The notes under the pieces are model-generated. The model was not told the origin of the DNA, did not search any database, and saw only the letters and a list, made by a program, of their open reading frames with translations. A stretch of 24,413 nt of DNA. Origin: Alphaproteobacteria bacterium UBA1254. GTDB lineage: Bacteria; Pseudomonadota; Alphaproteobacteria; RF32; CAG-239. The stretch spans positions 169 to 24,581 of the forward strand of contig DBVW01000013.1 in NCBI GenBank assembly GCA_002308495.1. Direction: 5' to 3'. Position numbers and translations under genes: made by a program. Positions 1 through 8,213 of the stretch are shown piece after piece; the first letter of the stretch is position 1, and each line of letters starts with the position of its first letter.

Positions 1-1214
1 GGTGAAGGTTTGGTTCCGCATTCAGAACCTGTGCAGACGCTATTCGGATCTGTTGAATCTTGAATGATGATTGTGCCGCTGTTTGTAACGGTTGCACCAT
101 TTGCCAAATAGATACCATACATCGTTGCATATTCGCCGCCAGATGTTGTGGCACCCATTTCGATTGTGCCGTCATTGATTACCTGACCGCCATTTGCATA
201 AATACCATAAACCGTTCGCGTTAAACCGCCACCGACGGAGCTTGTACTGATAACACTGATGTAACCATCTTCGGTATTCGTTGCCGTTCCGCCGTTGATA
301 TACATACCATAAGCATAAGCTGTTCCTGCCGTTTCGTCCGAAATATCAACGTTGATTGTGCCACTGTTTGTCAGATCAGGATTGCTTCCTGTTCCATACA
401 TACCGTAAGCCGAACGATTGCCTGTGATGTAAGAATCTTCTAATTCGACATTGATTGTGCCACTGTTTGACAAAGTGTTACCAATCATGCCGTAAATCGT
501 ATTTTCAGCAGACGAGGCACTTCCGACAACGTTTATGCTTCCCGTGCTTGTATTTTCGGCTGATTGAGAAGCAATACCCGTGTAGACAGCATCGATTTCA
601 CCGCTGTTTGTTGTTGTTCTTGCGCCGGCATTAATACCGTATGCGGCGGTAATAGAGCCGTCATTATCGACATCACCGTTTGCATTATATATGCCGTAAG
701 TTTTGGCTGTGATAATACCGCTGTTTGAAATATCGCCCGATTCACTATAAATACCATAGTCAAATCCGGAACCGGCATTTGTTACCGTAATGGTGCCTTC
801 GTTTGTTGCGCCTGAGCTTGCCTTAATGCCGTAAACATTAAACGTTGAACTGCTGTTTGTCTGATTAACGGTAATTGAGCTCGAAGCGGCGCTTGAACCC
901 CATATATTGTGATCAACCGAAGCCGCACTATATATACCGTAAACCGTTTTGTCTTTACCGGATGAGTTTACAGTAATATCACTTGTTAAGCTTGCCGATG
1001 AAGCGCAATTTTCACATTCGATTGCCGTGACATCACCAACGGCATAAATACCATACGCATTACCGCCGGCACCGCTTGCCGAAACATTAATTTCGGCAGA
1101 ATAATCTGAGGCGACATCGCCTGATTCTTTACCTTCGACATGAAGATGACATGCATCTGAACCATTGTTATTGCGCATGCCATAGGTATTACCCGTTCCG
1201 CTGTTTGTTACATC
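1..1214 (-). repeat. YGIY / NSGTI beta-helix-type repeats
   Basis: Translated residues ~720-1124 contain about thirteen YG(I/M)-type turns alternating with ten N-S/D-G-x-I strands such as NSGTINV, NDGSITA and NSGEIDA. Spacing varies, with Ser/Thr/Asn/Gly-rich linkers. Such repeats are typical of right-handed beta-helix passenger domains of autotransporters. The array continues past the window edge. Confidence 0.75.
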
Positions 1215-3374
1215 AATAATCCACGTATGATCCGAATCCGGATTGCTGCCGTCAACTTCATAATAACCGTTATAAAGCGTCGTTGAAACACCTGCTTTAT
1301 CACCTGTGCTAATCCATTCTAAGCCCATGGTATCAGCATCTGATGTATTGTTTTTGGTCACTGTGCTCACACCGCTTGATTCGGTATAGTTCGCATTTGT
1401 TACCTCTGCACCTGCCTCAGAGTTGATATTGTTATATTCCATCGGTTTGTTACAATACGAGCTTGAAGATGTGTTTTTCCATCCGAAATCGCATACACAA
1501 GTATTTTTAACCTGAACACCGTGATTACAGTTTAACTTTCTGTAGCATGTGTTTCCTTCAATTTGCCCGCTTTCACATTCATCACAAAGCTCACCCGTCC
1601 AATATCCTGTGCAGACGCATTTTTCAGTTGTGGCATTCCATGTACCGTGGACACATTCTGCCGCATCTTTAGCACACTTATATTTCCACGTTTCACCTGA
1701 TTTACATTGATCTGTTTCATGATAACCCGTCGGGCATTCAGTATAATCATATCCCGTGCAGGCTGCAGGTTTACATTTATATTTTGTTGTTGTGCCTGTC
1801 TGACATGAACCGTCTTCGACATAGCCTTCCGAGCAGCTGTCATAAGGATAATCGCTACAATCACTCGGGGTACATCTGTATTTTAAGCTGCCCCCTGACC
1901 AACAGGTATCCTGTTCATAGCCTTCACCGCACGGTGATGTTTCATTATAGCCTGTGCACGCATCAGGTTCACAAAGATATTTTGTATTGCCACCTGACAT
2001 GCATGTATCTGCCTGATGCCAACCTCTTGAGGTATCGCAAGCCGTGTCTTGATAAGTTGACGGGCATACATCCGGTTCGCATTTATACATCGGCGTTGAA
2101 CCCGACATACACATATCAACTTGATGCCAGCCTTGAGCAGTATTACAGGTGTCTTCTTGATAATCTGAGCCGCAATCATGAGGTTCGCACTTATATTTTG
2201 TCGTTGTTCCTGTTTGGCAAGAACCTGCCGGATCGTAACCTGTCGGGCACCCGTCAGTATAAGGGAAATCACTGCAATCATTCGGTGTGCACTTATATTT
2301 CAAATTGCCACCCGACCAACAGGTGTCTTGTTCATAACCGGCACCGCAGGGAGATGTTTGATCAAAGCCTGTGCAAGCATCCGGTTCGCAAAGATATTTT
2401 GTATTGCCCCCTGACATACATGTATCAGCTTGGTGCCAACCCTTTGTCGTGTCGCAAGCTGTATCTTGATAAGTTGACGGACATACATCCGGCTCGCATT
2501 TATATTTTTCGACGCCTTCTGTCCAACATGTGTCAACCTGGTGCCAACCCTGTGCTGTGTCGCACTGATTGTTTTGATATTCGCTGCCGCACACATTCGG
2601 TTCGCATTTATATTTAATTCTTTCACCTGACGGACATGTGCCTATTTCAACCCAACCATGTGCCGTGTCGCACGGATCATCTTGGAAACCTTCACATTCA
2701 TCTTCGGCACATTCTTTATATAATGTGTCGCCGGATTTACAAGTGTTTCCTGTTTCATGATAACCTGTGCCGCAGCTTGTTGTATCATACGGGCAAGTCA
2801 CGGGTGTATCACAAAGCTCACCTTCCCAGCCTTCTTCGCAAACGCAAACTGCATTTTCCTGATGACCGTGAACACATTTTAATTTTTTATAGCATTTGCC
2901 ATCGTCACCTTTAAAGCCTTTACACTTGTGGCCACCACCGCCGCCACCGCCTGCTGCCAATGCAATGGCCGTTGCACCCAAAGCAACCGCACCGGCACCG
3001 ATTGCCAAAGCCGTGCCCGAAATAAGCGGAACAGCAACAATCGTTGTCCGAGTCTTTTTAACAAATTCGGCATAACCGAGAATTCTTTTCGTGCATTCCG
3101 CGTTCGGATCAGCACCCGCATCAAGATAAGCATTAAATGCCGTTGCATTACGACGACGAACGGAATAACACAAACCCGTATCGCCATCACGATTGACACC
3201 GTCAATCGGCAATTCGGAATTTATTAAGCCTTGAACATCGCCCCTTGCCGCTAAATTATATAGCGAATAAAAACCTTCCGCAGAAATCCATGTCGCAGCT
3301 TTAGACCCGTTTGCCGCAATGGCGCAAACAGCAATAACAGATAAACATAAACAAATACGTTTGAGTAAATTCAT
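1..3374 (-). CDS. Giant exported repeat protein (Ank-like, EGF-like, 4-Cys repeats, beta-helix passenger), C-terminus beyond the left edge
   Basis: An uninterrupted reading frame starts at ATG 3374 and stays open for about 1124 codons to the window edge. Order of parts: signal peptide (1-26); ankyrin-like segment (37-93, ending in LDAGADPN); hydrophobic stretch (111-141) followed by seven glycines; EGF-like module (C151-C188, CVCEEGWEGELC); eleven 4-Cys repeats (194-573); a second EGF-like stretch (574-641); then from about 720 onward YGIY and NSGTI repeats typical of beta-helix passengers of type V secreted proteins. An autotransporter barrel would be expected at the missing C-terminus; that is inference. 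AAGG lies about 9 nt before the ATG. The likely role is a large surface adhesin or host/matrix-interaction protein. The hydrophobic segment between Ank and EGF parts is odd for a classical autotransporter, so a membrane-anchored surface protein is the alternative. Confidence 0.85.
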   Translation of the reverse strand, partial: MNLLKRICLCLSVIAVCAIAANGSKAATWISAEGFYSLYNLAARGDVQGLINSELPIDGVNRDGDTGLCYSVRRRNATAFNAYLDAGADPNAECTKRILGYAEFVKKTRTTIVAVPLISGTALAIGAGAVALGATAIALAAGGGGGGGHKCKGFKGDDGKCYKKLKCVHGHQENAVCVCEEGWEGELCDTPVTCPYDTTSCGTGYHETGNTCKSGDTLYKECAEDECEGFQDDPCDTAHGWVEIGTCPSGERIKYKCEPNVCGSEYQNNQCDTAQGWHQVDTCWTEGVEKYKCEPDVCPSTYQDTACDTTKGWHQADTCMSGGNTKYLCEPDACTGFDQTSPCGAGYEQDTCWSGGNLKYKCTPNDCSDFPYTDGCPTGYDPAGSCQTGTTTKYKCEPHDCGSDYQEDTCNTAQGWHQVDMCMSGSTPMYKCEPDVCPSTYQDTACDTSRGWHQADTCMSGGNTKYLCEPDACTGYNETSPCGEGYEQDTCWSGGSLKYRCTPSDCSDYPYDSCSEGYVEDGSCQTGTTTKYKCKPAACTGYDYTECPTGYHETDQCKSGETWKYKCAKDAAECVHGTWNATTEKCVCTGYWTGELCDECESGQIEGNTCYRKLNCNHGVQVKNTCVCDFGWKNTSSSSYCNKPMEYNNINSEAGAEVTNANYTESSGVSTVTKNNTSDADTMGLEWISTGDKAGVSTTLYNGYYEVDGSNPDSDHTWIIDVTNSGTGNTYGMRNNNGSDACHLHVEGKESGDVASDYSAEINVSASGAGGNAYGIYAVGDVTAIECENCASSASLTSDITVNSSGKDKTVYGIYSAASVDHNIWGSSAASSSITVNQTNSSSTFNVYGIKASSGATNEGTITVTNAGSGFDYGIYSESGDISNSGIITAKTYGIYNANGDVDNDGSITAAYGINAGARTTTNSGEIDAVYTGIASQSAENTSTGSINVVGSASSAENTIYGMIGNTLSNSGTINVELEDSYITGNRSAYGMYGTGSNPDLTNSGTINVDISDETAGTAYAYGMYINGGTATNTEDGYISVISTSSVGGGLTRTVYGIYANGGQVINDGTIEMGATTSGGEYATMYGIYLANGATVTNSGTIIIQDSTDPNSVCTGSECGTKPS
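1656..2795 (-). repeat. Array of eleven 4-Cys protein repeats (~33-36 residues each)
   Basis: Within the giant protein (residues 194-573) the pattern C-x(5-8)-C-x(8-12)-C-x(8-10)-C recurs eleven times, each unit closing with a KYKCEPD-like stretch. Units 3-6 (residues 262-400, bases 2591-2175) and 7-10 (401-538, bases 2174-1761) are the same four unit types in the same order, so the array grew by duplication of a four-unit block. The regular cysteines suggest disulfide-stapled small modules outside the cytoplasm. Confidence 0.85.
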
Positions 3375-3383
3375 ATCGGTTAA

Positions 3384-3410
3384 CCTTAAAAAATTAAAAA
3401 GCTTTTAAGG
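3384..3410 (-). promoter_or_regulatory. Possible hairpin covering the Shine-Dalgarno of the giant gene
   Basis: On the minus strand CCTTAAAA (3410-3403) can pair with TTTTAAGG (3391-3384) across an 11-nt loop. The 3' arm contains the AAGG that serves as ribosome binding site for the ATG at 3374. The stem is only 8 bp and mostly A-U, so it may merely tune initiation or be fortuitous. Confidence 0.3.
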
Positions 3411-3455
3411 GATTTTAGCGCCAAGATATTTAAGAATTGTTTAATTTTGAAAACT

Positions 3456-3665
3456 TTATCTGTTTTCGTTTTCTGTTTTTTGAGAATTCAACTCTTTTTC
3501 AAGCTCTTCATAGTCGGCTTCGTCCAAATTTTCGGCAGGAACGGCATAAGAGCCCGAAAACCACCGCCCCAAATCGACATCGGCACAGCGTTTTGAACAA
3601 AACGGACGATATTTTTCATTATCCGTCTGAACACCGCATATCGGACATTTATGAACTTTAACCAT
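3456..3665 (-). CDS. yacG: DNA gyrase inhibitor YacG (zinc-binding)
   Basis: A 69-residue protein with the YacG zinc site: C7-x2-C10 (CPICG) and C23-x3-C27 (FCSKRC), followed by the family's conserved ADVDLGRWFSGSYAVP and an acidic Glu-rich tail. YacG of E. coli binds GyrB and inhibits gyrase; it is a small cytoplasmic protein. The start overlaps the rng stop by one base (TAATG), so the two are probably translationally coupled. Last gene of dksA-maf-rng-yacG. Length and motif are normal for the family. Confidence 0.93.
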   Translation of the reverse strand: MVKVHKCPICGVQTDNEKYRPFCSKRCADVDLGRWFSGSYAVPAENLDEADYEELEKELNSQKTENENR

Positions 3666-4828
3666 TATTTTTCAACTCTGCCCGAACCCTGACATGTCGG
3701 ACATTCTTCGGTATACATATCAATTAAAGAAGGGCGACGGCGCTGACGCAAAATTTCAATATTTCCGGCTTTACTCAACCCTAAAACACGTCCGCGACAC
3801 GGATCATCCGCCAAGCCCGTTTCCAAAATTTCAATAACCGGTTTCATAAAGTGATATTCTTTAGAACCCGCAAAATCAATAATGATTTTACCTGACAGAT
3901 TTTTTAACCTGATTTGACGAAGAATTTCTTCAGCAGCTTCATTATTTAAATCGTAAACATTGCTGCCCTCTTTTGTTGAACCGCTGTCGACATCAATCAT
4001 CACACAAGCTTTTGTTTGGTCAATATGTATTTTTCCGCCCGATTTTAACGAAACGCTCCGTTCCAACGCCTCAACCAACTGATCTTCCAGACCATATTCT
4101 TCAAACGGGTTTGCTTCATAGACCACATTAATATCAATGAAGCCCTGAACCTCATTTTCAACATTGTGGCTGTTAACAACAATCTTTGTCAGCTCATCTT
4201 TGTGACGGCGAATATATTCATACAAAGGATCTTCCCTTGTGTAAAGAAGCGCCGGCGCTGAGGCATTGCGCGCACGAACACGAATATTTTCATAAATACC
4301 GCGCAATTTAACCATTTCTTCCAAAACCGTATCAACATCAAAGTCAACGGCCGCCGTGCGAAGAGCCCAGCCCTCTTGGCCTTTAATGCTGTTAAAAACG
4401 GCTGTGCGGTATGTTTTTATTTTTTCTTTATCCGTAATTTTTGAAGAAACTTCAACCCCCATTCTAAACGGGCGATAAACAACCGTTGTTCCGACAATTT
4501 GGATACTCCGAACGACCTTCGCGCCTTTATCCGCATGTTTTTCCTGTGTAACTTGAACGACAACGCTTTGTCCTTCCGACATATTGATTTCTTTCAGGTC
4601 AGGTTCGGAAGCGCTTAAAAAAGCCTCGACCGTATCGCCGATATTGACTTTAAAAGCCGTATTTCCGCTTGCGAGCTCTAATTTGTGTGCGATGCGCCCT
4701 AAATAAACGTTTCCCTCAACGGCAGAGCTTGTATTAAACGTATCAAACTCAACCATTTTTCCTTCACACAAAACAGCTAAACGAACAATATTTTCTTTTT
4801 TTTCATAAACGATTGTATCTGCTTTCAT
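3665..4828 (-). CDS. rng: Ribonuclease E/G family endoribonuclease (short, RNase G-like)
   Basis: This 387-residue protein matches the catalytic core of the RNase E/G family, which cleaves single-stranded AU-rich RNA in mRNA decay and rRNA maturation. Visible: an S1-like N-terminal part (VEGNVYLGRI, 37-46), the metal-binding acidic strands MIDVDSGS (D279) and IIIDFAG (D318), corresponding to E. coli RNase E D303 and D346, and the zinc-link CPTC (C376, C379). There is no C-terminal scaffold arm, so RNase G is more apt than RNase E. The usual Asn two residues after the first catalytic Asp appears as D281. It overlaps maf by 4 nt (ATGA) and yacG by 1 nt, indicating one operon. Confidence 0.9.
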   Translation of the reverse strand: MKADTIVYEKKENIVRLAVLCEGKMVEFDTFNTSSAVEGNVYLGRIAHKLELASGNTAFKVNIGDTVEAFLSASEPDLKEINMSEGQSVVVQVTQEKHADKGAKVVRSIQIVGTTVVYRPFRMGVEVSSKITDKEKIKTYRTAVFNSIKGQEGWALRTAAVDFDVDTVLEEMVKLRGIYENIRVRARNASAPALLYTREDPLYEYIRRHKDELTKIVVNSHNVENEVQGFIDINVVYEANPFEEYGLEDQLVEALERSVSLKSGGKIHIDQTKACVMIDVDSGSTKEGSNVYDLNNEAAEEILRQIRLKNLSGKIIIDFAGSKEYHFMKPVIEILETGLADDPCRGRVLGLSKAGNIEILRQRRRPSLIDMYTEECPTCQGSGRVEK

Positions 4829-5403
4829 CTTATACCTGCTCCTAATATTAAATTTCGTGTTTCATACAAAGGCAAACCGACAACGCCCGTAAACGAACCG
4901 ACCATTTGACGAACAAAACCTGCCAACAAACCTTCGATTTTGTAGCCGCAAACACCGACCCATTCGTTGCTCGCGACATACGCTTTAATTTCTTCTTCGG
5001 ACAAACGTTTCATCGAAATACGCGTTGTAACAACGCGGTCGGCTATTTTGCCTTTTTTATCTATCAAACAAACCGCCGTCACAACCTTATGATTGCGCCC
5101 CGATAAAAGACGCATCACTTTTTCTTGATCTTCCGGTGTTTTTGATTTGTGAATAATTCTTCGACCGACCGTAATGATTGTGTCAGAAGCCAAAATGTTT
5201 TCGTTTTTTCTTAAATCAGATACGGCAAGAGCTTTTTGACGAGCCATGCGGCGCACATATTCCAGAGGTTTTTCATATTTTTCTTCTTGCTCATTAATAT
5301 CTGCCGAAACAACCTCTTTCGGCGCAAAACCTATCTGTTCAAGAAGGCGTTTACGCTGAGGCGATGCTGAGGCTAATATAAAATCTTTTGTTTGAGATAC
5401 CAT
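4825..5403 (-). CDS. maf: Maf-family nucleotide pyrophosphatase
   Basis: A 192-residue protein with the Maf/HAM1-like motifs: N-terminal LASASPQRKRLL (10-21, usually S-P-R-R), catalytic Asp in ASDTII (D74), GYKIEG (153-158) and GSFTGVVGLPLYET (169-182). Maf proteins hydrolyse non-canonical or excess nucleoside triphosphates to monophosphate and pyrophosphate in the cytoplasm. The GYxIEG and VVGLPLYET motifs favour the YhdE-like dTTP/UTP group over the YceF group, but the substrate cannot be fixed here. It begins 2 nt after dksA and overlaps rng by 4 nt. Confidence 0.92.
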   Translation of the reverse strand: MVSQTKDFILASASPQRKRLLEQIGFAPKEVVSADINEQEEKYEKPLEYVRRMARQKALAVSDLRKNENILASDTIITVGRRIIHKSKTPEDQEKVMRLLSGRNHKVVTAVCLIDKKGKIADRVVTTRISMKRLSEEEIKAYVASNEWVGVCGYKIEGLLAGFVRQMVGSFTGVVGLPLYETRNLILGAGIR

Positions 5404-5405
5404 TT

Positions 5406-5831
5406 TTAAGCTTCATCGTCGTATGTTTTTTCCATACGCTCATGACGTTCCTGCGCTTCAATTGAAAGCGTTGCAATCGGGCGGGCTTCCAAACGCTCGA
5501 TACCGATTGGCTCTCCGGTTTCTTCGCAATAGCCGTATGTGCCGTCTGCAATACGCTCAAGAGCTTCGTTGATTTTCGAAATCAGTTTACGGGCGCGATC
5601 TTTGGTGCGCAAATCAAGAGATTTGTCTGTTTCAAGCGCTGCTCTGTCAATATCATCAGGCTGATTCAACCCGCCTTGACGCAAATCTTCAAGCGTGTCT
5701 TCCGACTGGTTAACCAAAGACTTTTTCCATGCCTCCAATTTCTGACGGAAATATTCAAGTTGCATATCGCACATATACTCTTCTTTTTTAGAAGGTTTAT
5801 AATCCGGCGGTAATATAATCGAATCGACCAT
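5406..5831 (-). CDS. dksA: RNA polymerase-binding transcription factor DksA (single-Cys form)
   Basis: A 141-residue protein with the DksA layout: N-terminal region, coiled coil (about 30-95, with the DxxDxA-type tip NQPDDIDRAA at 56-65) and C-terminal globular part. DksA inserts into the RNA polymerase secondary channel and works with ppGpp in the stringent response. The zinc-finger region reads YGYCEETGEPIGIERLEARP then ATLSIEAQ, so only C102 of the four canonical Cys is kept, as in alphaproteobacterial DksA. A strong AAAGGAGA Shine-Dalgarno precedes the ATG. It heads the operon with maf, rng and yacG. Confidence 0.93.
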   Translation of the reverse strand: MVDSIILPPDYKPSKKEEYMCDMQLEYFRQKLEAWKKSLVNQSEDTLEDLRQGGLNQPDDIDRAALETDKSLDLRTKDRARKLISKINEALERIADGTYGYCEETGEPIGIERLEARPIATLSIEAQERHERMEKTYDDEA

Positions 5832-5913
5832 TGGCTTTCTCCTTTATAAATTAATTCAGCTTAACAGTTTACGGCTCAGACTTCAACATTTTTAAGCAAT
5901 ATAATAACAATAT

Positions 5914-6558
5914 TTAGTTATAATACCACCTTATCTTGTTAACATATCCGTCCTGACACTGCTCGCTTACATCTTGAACCACGGCGGGAAGCGGCTTTGC
6001 TCCTCCTTCTGTTACAATCGGCGAATAGCCCCATCCCCATATTTTGGTATTGACAACCATACGTTCCAAATCGGAGCCTTCGGTTACATCCCATGCTTTC
6101 AAAGCAAGCTGTGCGCATACATCCGCCGGCAATTCGTCAAACTCAATCCAATATGTTTGGCAATATTCTTGTTCTCCTTCGGAAGCGCAATCGCCTTTGC
6201 CGATTGAAACAGGACCGTCAAAAGCATGTTTTCCTTTTTGGAATGCACAGTGGCACGACTGATTTCCTTCAGAATCTTTTTCACAAACTCTGGTCGGCAT
6301 CAAAGAACGCGGTCCAACGCCATCAGCGCACAAATCGTCCCATTTGACATTTGCATATTGACCGTCTGCCGCATAACGCTGCATAATCACTTTTTTCAAA
6401 TCGGTCAGTTGTTGTTGGATCACACTGCACTCATATTTATGATAACCGCTGTTGACAACCATCGCCACCGTTACGGTCAACGTAATCATCACCATGATGT
6501 AGGCAATGCTTTCGATCATCGTGCGTCCGTCTTGTTTATCCGTTTTTATTTTCCTCAT
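5914..6558 (-). CDS. Type IV prepilin-like protein, Cys-rich
   Basis: The 214-residue product has a class III (prepilin) signal: a basic leader of 11 residues ending in G11, then RTMIE with Glu at +5, and a hydrophobic helix (18-36). Prepilin peptidase would cut after G11 and the helix would pack in a pilus or pseudopilus core. The globular part holds nine cysteines (44, 77, 92, 102, 104, 124, 133, 148, 201), unusually many. Arg at +1 is atypical, since Phe or Met is common. No assembly ATPase, platform protein or peptidase is nearby, so it is an orphan pilin that must use machinery encoded elsewhere. AGAGGG precedes the ATG. Confidence 0.75.
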   Translation of the reverse strand: MRKIKTDKQDGRTMIESIAYIMVMITLTVTVAMVVNSGYHKYECSVIQQQLTDLKKVIMQRYAADGQYANVKWDDLCADGVGPRSLMPTRVCEKDSEGNQSCHCAFQKGKHAFDGPVSIGKGDCASEGEQEYCQTYWIEFDELPADVCAQLALKAWDVTEGSDLERMVVNTKIWGWGYSPIVTEGGAKPLPAVVQDVSEQCQDGYVNKIRWYYN

Positions 6559-6578
6559 TTGAATACCCTCTTTTATTG

Positions 6579-6607
6579 TTTATATCACAAAAATGTTCCG
6601 ACAACAA
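6579..6607 (-). promoter_or_regulatory. Putative sigma70-type promoter of the prepilin gene
   Basis: Minus strand: -35 TTGTTG (6607-6602), 17-bp spacer, -10 TATAAA (6584-6579), about 20 bp before the prepilin ATG. It lies in the divergent 130-bp region shared with the plus-strand outer-membrane protein gene. Confidence 0.5.
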
Positions 6608-6688
6608 GGATTAAAGCAAAATTTTACTTTATTTTTGTTTGATTATGATATAAAAAAGTTATAAATCAATTAAAGAAAGGCTTAAAAT

Positions 6689-7231
6689 ATGAATAAATAT
6701 TTTTTAATTGCACTTTTAGGACTTTTGTTCGTCAGCCATTCGGCTTCGGCAGAAAACGAATATACACCCTATGTCGGTCTTGATGCCGTTTATAACAAGG
6801 CCAAAGCTTATTCTTTGCGCCCTCAATATTATGGTGCCAGTTTTAATATCGGCACGAGTTATAACGCTTATTTCGGCACCGAAGTTTTTTATACACAGGT
6901 CGGCAGAGAATCAAAAAAGATAAACGAATCGGAAAAATACAAAACGTCTTACCGCGCTTACGGGCTTGATGTTTTTGTCTATACTCCCGCCTTTTTGAAC
7001 TTTAAGGCTTTTGCCACAACGGGCGCCGGTTTTTATGTTTTGAAAGAAAAGACACTTTCCGCCGGACACACTTCCGACGAAGGTTACGGCTATCGCTTCG
7101 GCGGCGGCCTCGTTTCTCAAATGACACCTCATATTGCTTTGAGGGGCGTTGCCAGATATATCAACTTTGATCATATTTCAAATATTGATCATACGGCGGA
7201 ATATACTGTCGGTTTAAGATATGTTTTTTAA
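6689..7231 (+). CDS. Small outer-membrane beta-barrel protein
   Basis: The 180-residue protein has a clear Sec signal peptide (1-21, cleavage after SHSASA) and a mature part of alternating amphipathic strands rich in Tyr, Phe and Gly (for example YGASFNIGTSYNAYFGTEVF and AFATTGAGFYVL). It ends in LRYVF, a C-terminal aromatic signature recognised by the BAM complex. Size and pattern fit an 8-stranded OmpA/OmpX/Ail-like barrel. Function is unknown: adhesion or envelope integrity are common for the fold. AAAGAAAGG lies upstream of the ATG. It is the first of four closely spaced plus-strand genes. Confidence 0.78.
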   Translation: MNKYFLIALLGLLFVSHSASAENEYTPYVGLDAVYNKAKAYSLRPQYYGASFNIGTSYNAYFGTEVFYTQVGRESKKINESEKYKTSYRAYGLDVFVYTPAFLNFKAFATTGAGFYVLKEKTLSAGHTSDEGYGYRFGGGLVSQMTPHIALRGVARYINFDHISNIDHTAEYTVGLRYVF

Positions 7232-7250
7232 TTGATGAAGGATAAAGCTG

Positions 7251-7742
7251 ATGTATAAAAAAATTCTGATTTCTTTTGTTTTAATGATGCTTATCTTGGT
7301 TTGTCTTTATAAGTGGAAGACTTATGTTTCCAAACCGATTATCGTCAGCGATTTGAACCCGAAGATTGCCGCTAAAACTTTTGAAGATAAGGTTTATCTT
7401 TATAAAGCCGGCAAATTGCCGTCTTCGTGCAAATTAAATTCACCTATGGCATGCGCCGTTGAGTTTGCCGTCAAATGCACCTTAAATCCGGATTTTAACG
7501 GTTGCCGCGATTCAAAGCTTCCTAAATTTATTTTTATGACCGATGAAGCTTTGCAACGGCCGACGGAAATGTCGTTCCAAATTGTTAAAATCAAACCGAT
7601 CAGCGCCGATTTGGTTGAAATTCATACCGACAGCACCTGCGACGGCAATTGGTTCGGTCTTTGCCAAGGTCGCATTATTTATGTTTTGACACCGCTCGGC
7701 GAAGGTTGGCGTGTTAAAGACATTTATGCTATTGAAATTTAA
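7251..7742 (+). CDS. Unrecognised membrane-anchored periplasmic protein
   Basis: A 163-residue protein with one N-terminal hydrophobic segment (5-19) after a short basic start, and no obvious signal-peptidase site, so probably a single-pass anchored protein facing the periplasm. The soluble part carries paired cysteines (SSCKLNSPMACAV, KCTLNPDFNGC, TCDGNWFGLCQG) that could form disulfides. No known family was recognised. The gene starts 19 nt after the barrel protein (ribosome site AAGGA) and ends 9 nt before sspB, so it shares their transcript. Confidence 0.7.
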   Translation: MYKKILISFVLMMLILVCLYKWKTYVSKPIIVSDLNPKIAAKTFEDKVYLYKAGKLPSSCKLNSPMACAVEFAVKCTLNPDFNGCRDSKLPKFIFMTDEALQRPTEMSFQIVKIKPISADLVEIHTDSTCDGNWFGLCQGRIIYVLTPLGEGWRVKDIYAIEI

Positions 7743-7751
7743 GGTTTTAAC

Positions 7752-8213
7752 ATGACGGATATTTTAAACGAAATCAATTATGACAAGCTCATCAGCCATA
7801 ATTTGCTCGGCGTTGTCAGAGATGCTTTAAAAATAGCCTCTACGCAGGGTTTGCCCGGCGAAAATCATTTTTATATCACCTTTAAGACAAATTTTGAAGG
7901 CGTTGAGCTTCCGAGAATGCTTCAAATTCAATATCCCGAAAATATGACCATTGTTTTGCAACATCAATTTTCGGATTTGTCCGTCAGCAACGATAAATTC
8001 TCGGTTACGCTCGTTTTCGGCGGCGTGCCTTACAAGCTTGTTATTCCGTTTCAGGCCATTACCTATTTTGCCGATCCGTTTGCCAAATTCGGCTTAAGTT
8101 TTGAAATGACCGAGCGTGTTTCAAAATTAGAAGATATGGATGTCGAAAAAGCTCAAAAAACCAATGACAAACCCGCTGAAGTTGTTTCAATCGACAGTTT
8201 TCGGAAAAAATAA
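7752..8213 (+). CDS. sspB: ClpXP adaptor SspB (alphaproteobacterial type)
   Basis: The 153-residue protein carries the alphaproteobacterial SspB signature: INYDKLISHNLLGVVRDAL at the start, GLPGENHFYITFKT (36-49), MTIVLQHQFSDLSV and VPYKLVIPFQAITYFADPFAKFGLSF. SspB binds ssrA-tagged or other substrates and delivers them to ClpX. After a flexible linker the C-terminus is EVVSIDSFRKK, matching the short ClpX-binding (XB) tail that tethers the adaptor to the ClpX zinc domain. It is followed with no gap by an RHH gene, a pairing commonly seen in alphaproteobacteria. Confidence 0.9.
   Translation: MTDILNEINYDKLISHNLLGVVRDALKIASTQGLPGENHFYITFKTNFEGVELPRMLQIQYPENMTIVLQHQFSDLSVSNDKFSVTLVFGGVPYKLVIPFQAITYFADPFAKFGLSFEMTERVSKLEDMDVEKAQKTNDKPAEVVSIDSFRKK

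Noticed and set aside
1784..2617. 277-codon plus-strand open frame
   Set aside because: It is the antisense shadow of the 4-Cys repeat array; its translation is low-complexity Cys/His/Tyr-rich and has no ribosome site.
1656..2795. Regular repeats as a possible CRISPR array
   Set aside because: The repeats are protein-level (about 100-108 bp periods, in frame, with synonymous variation), without identical short repeats and unique spacers.
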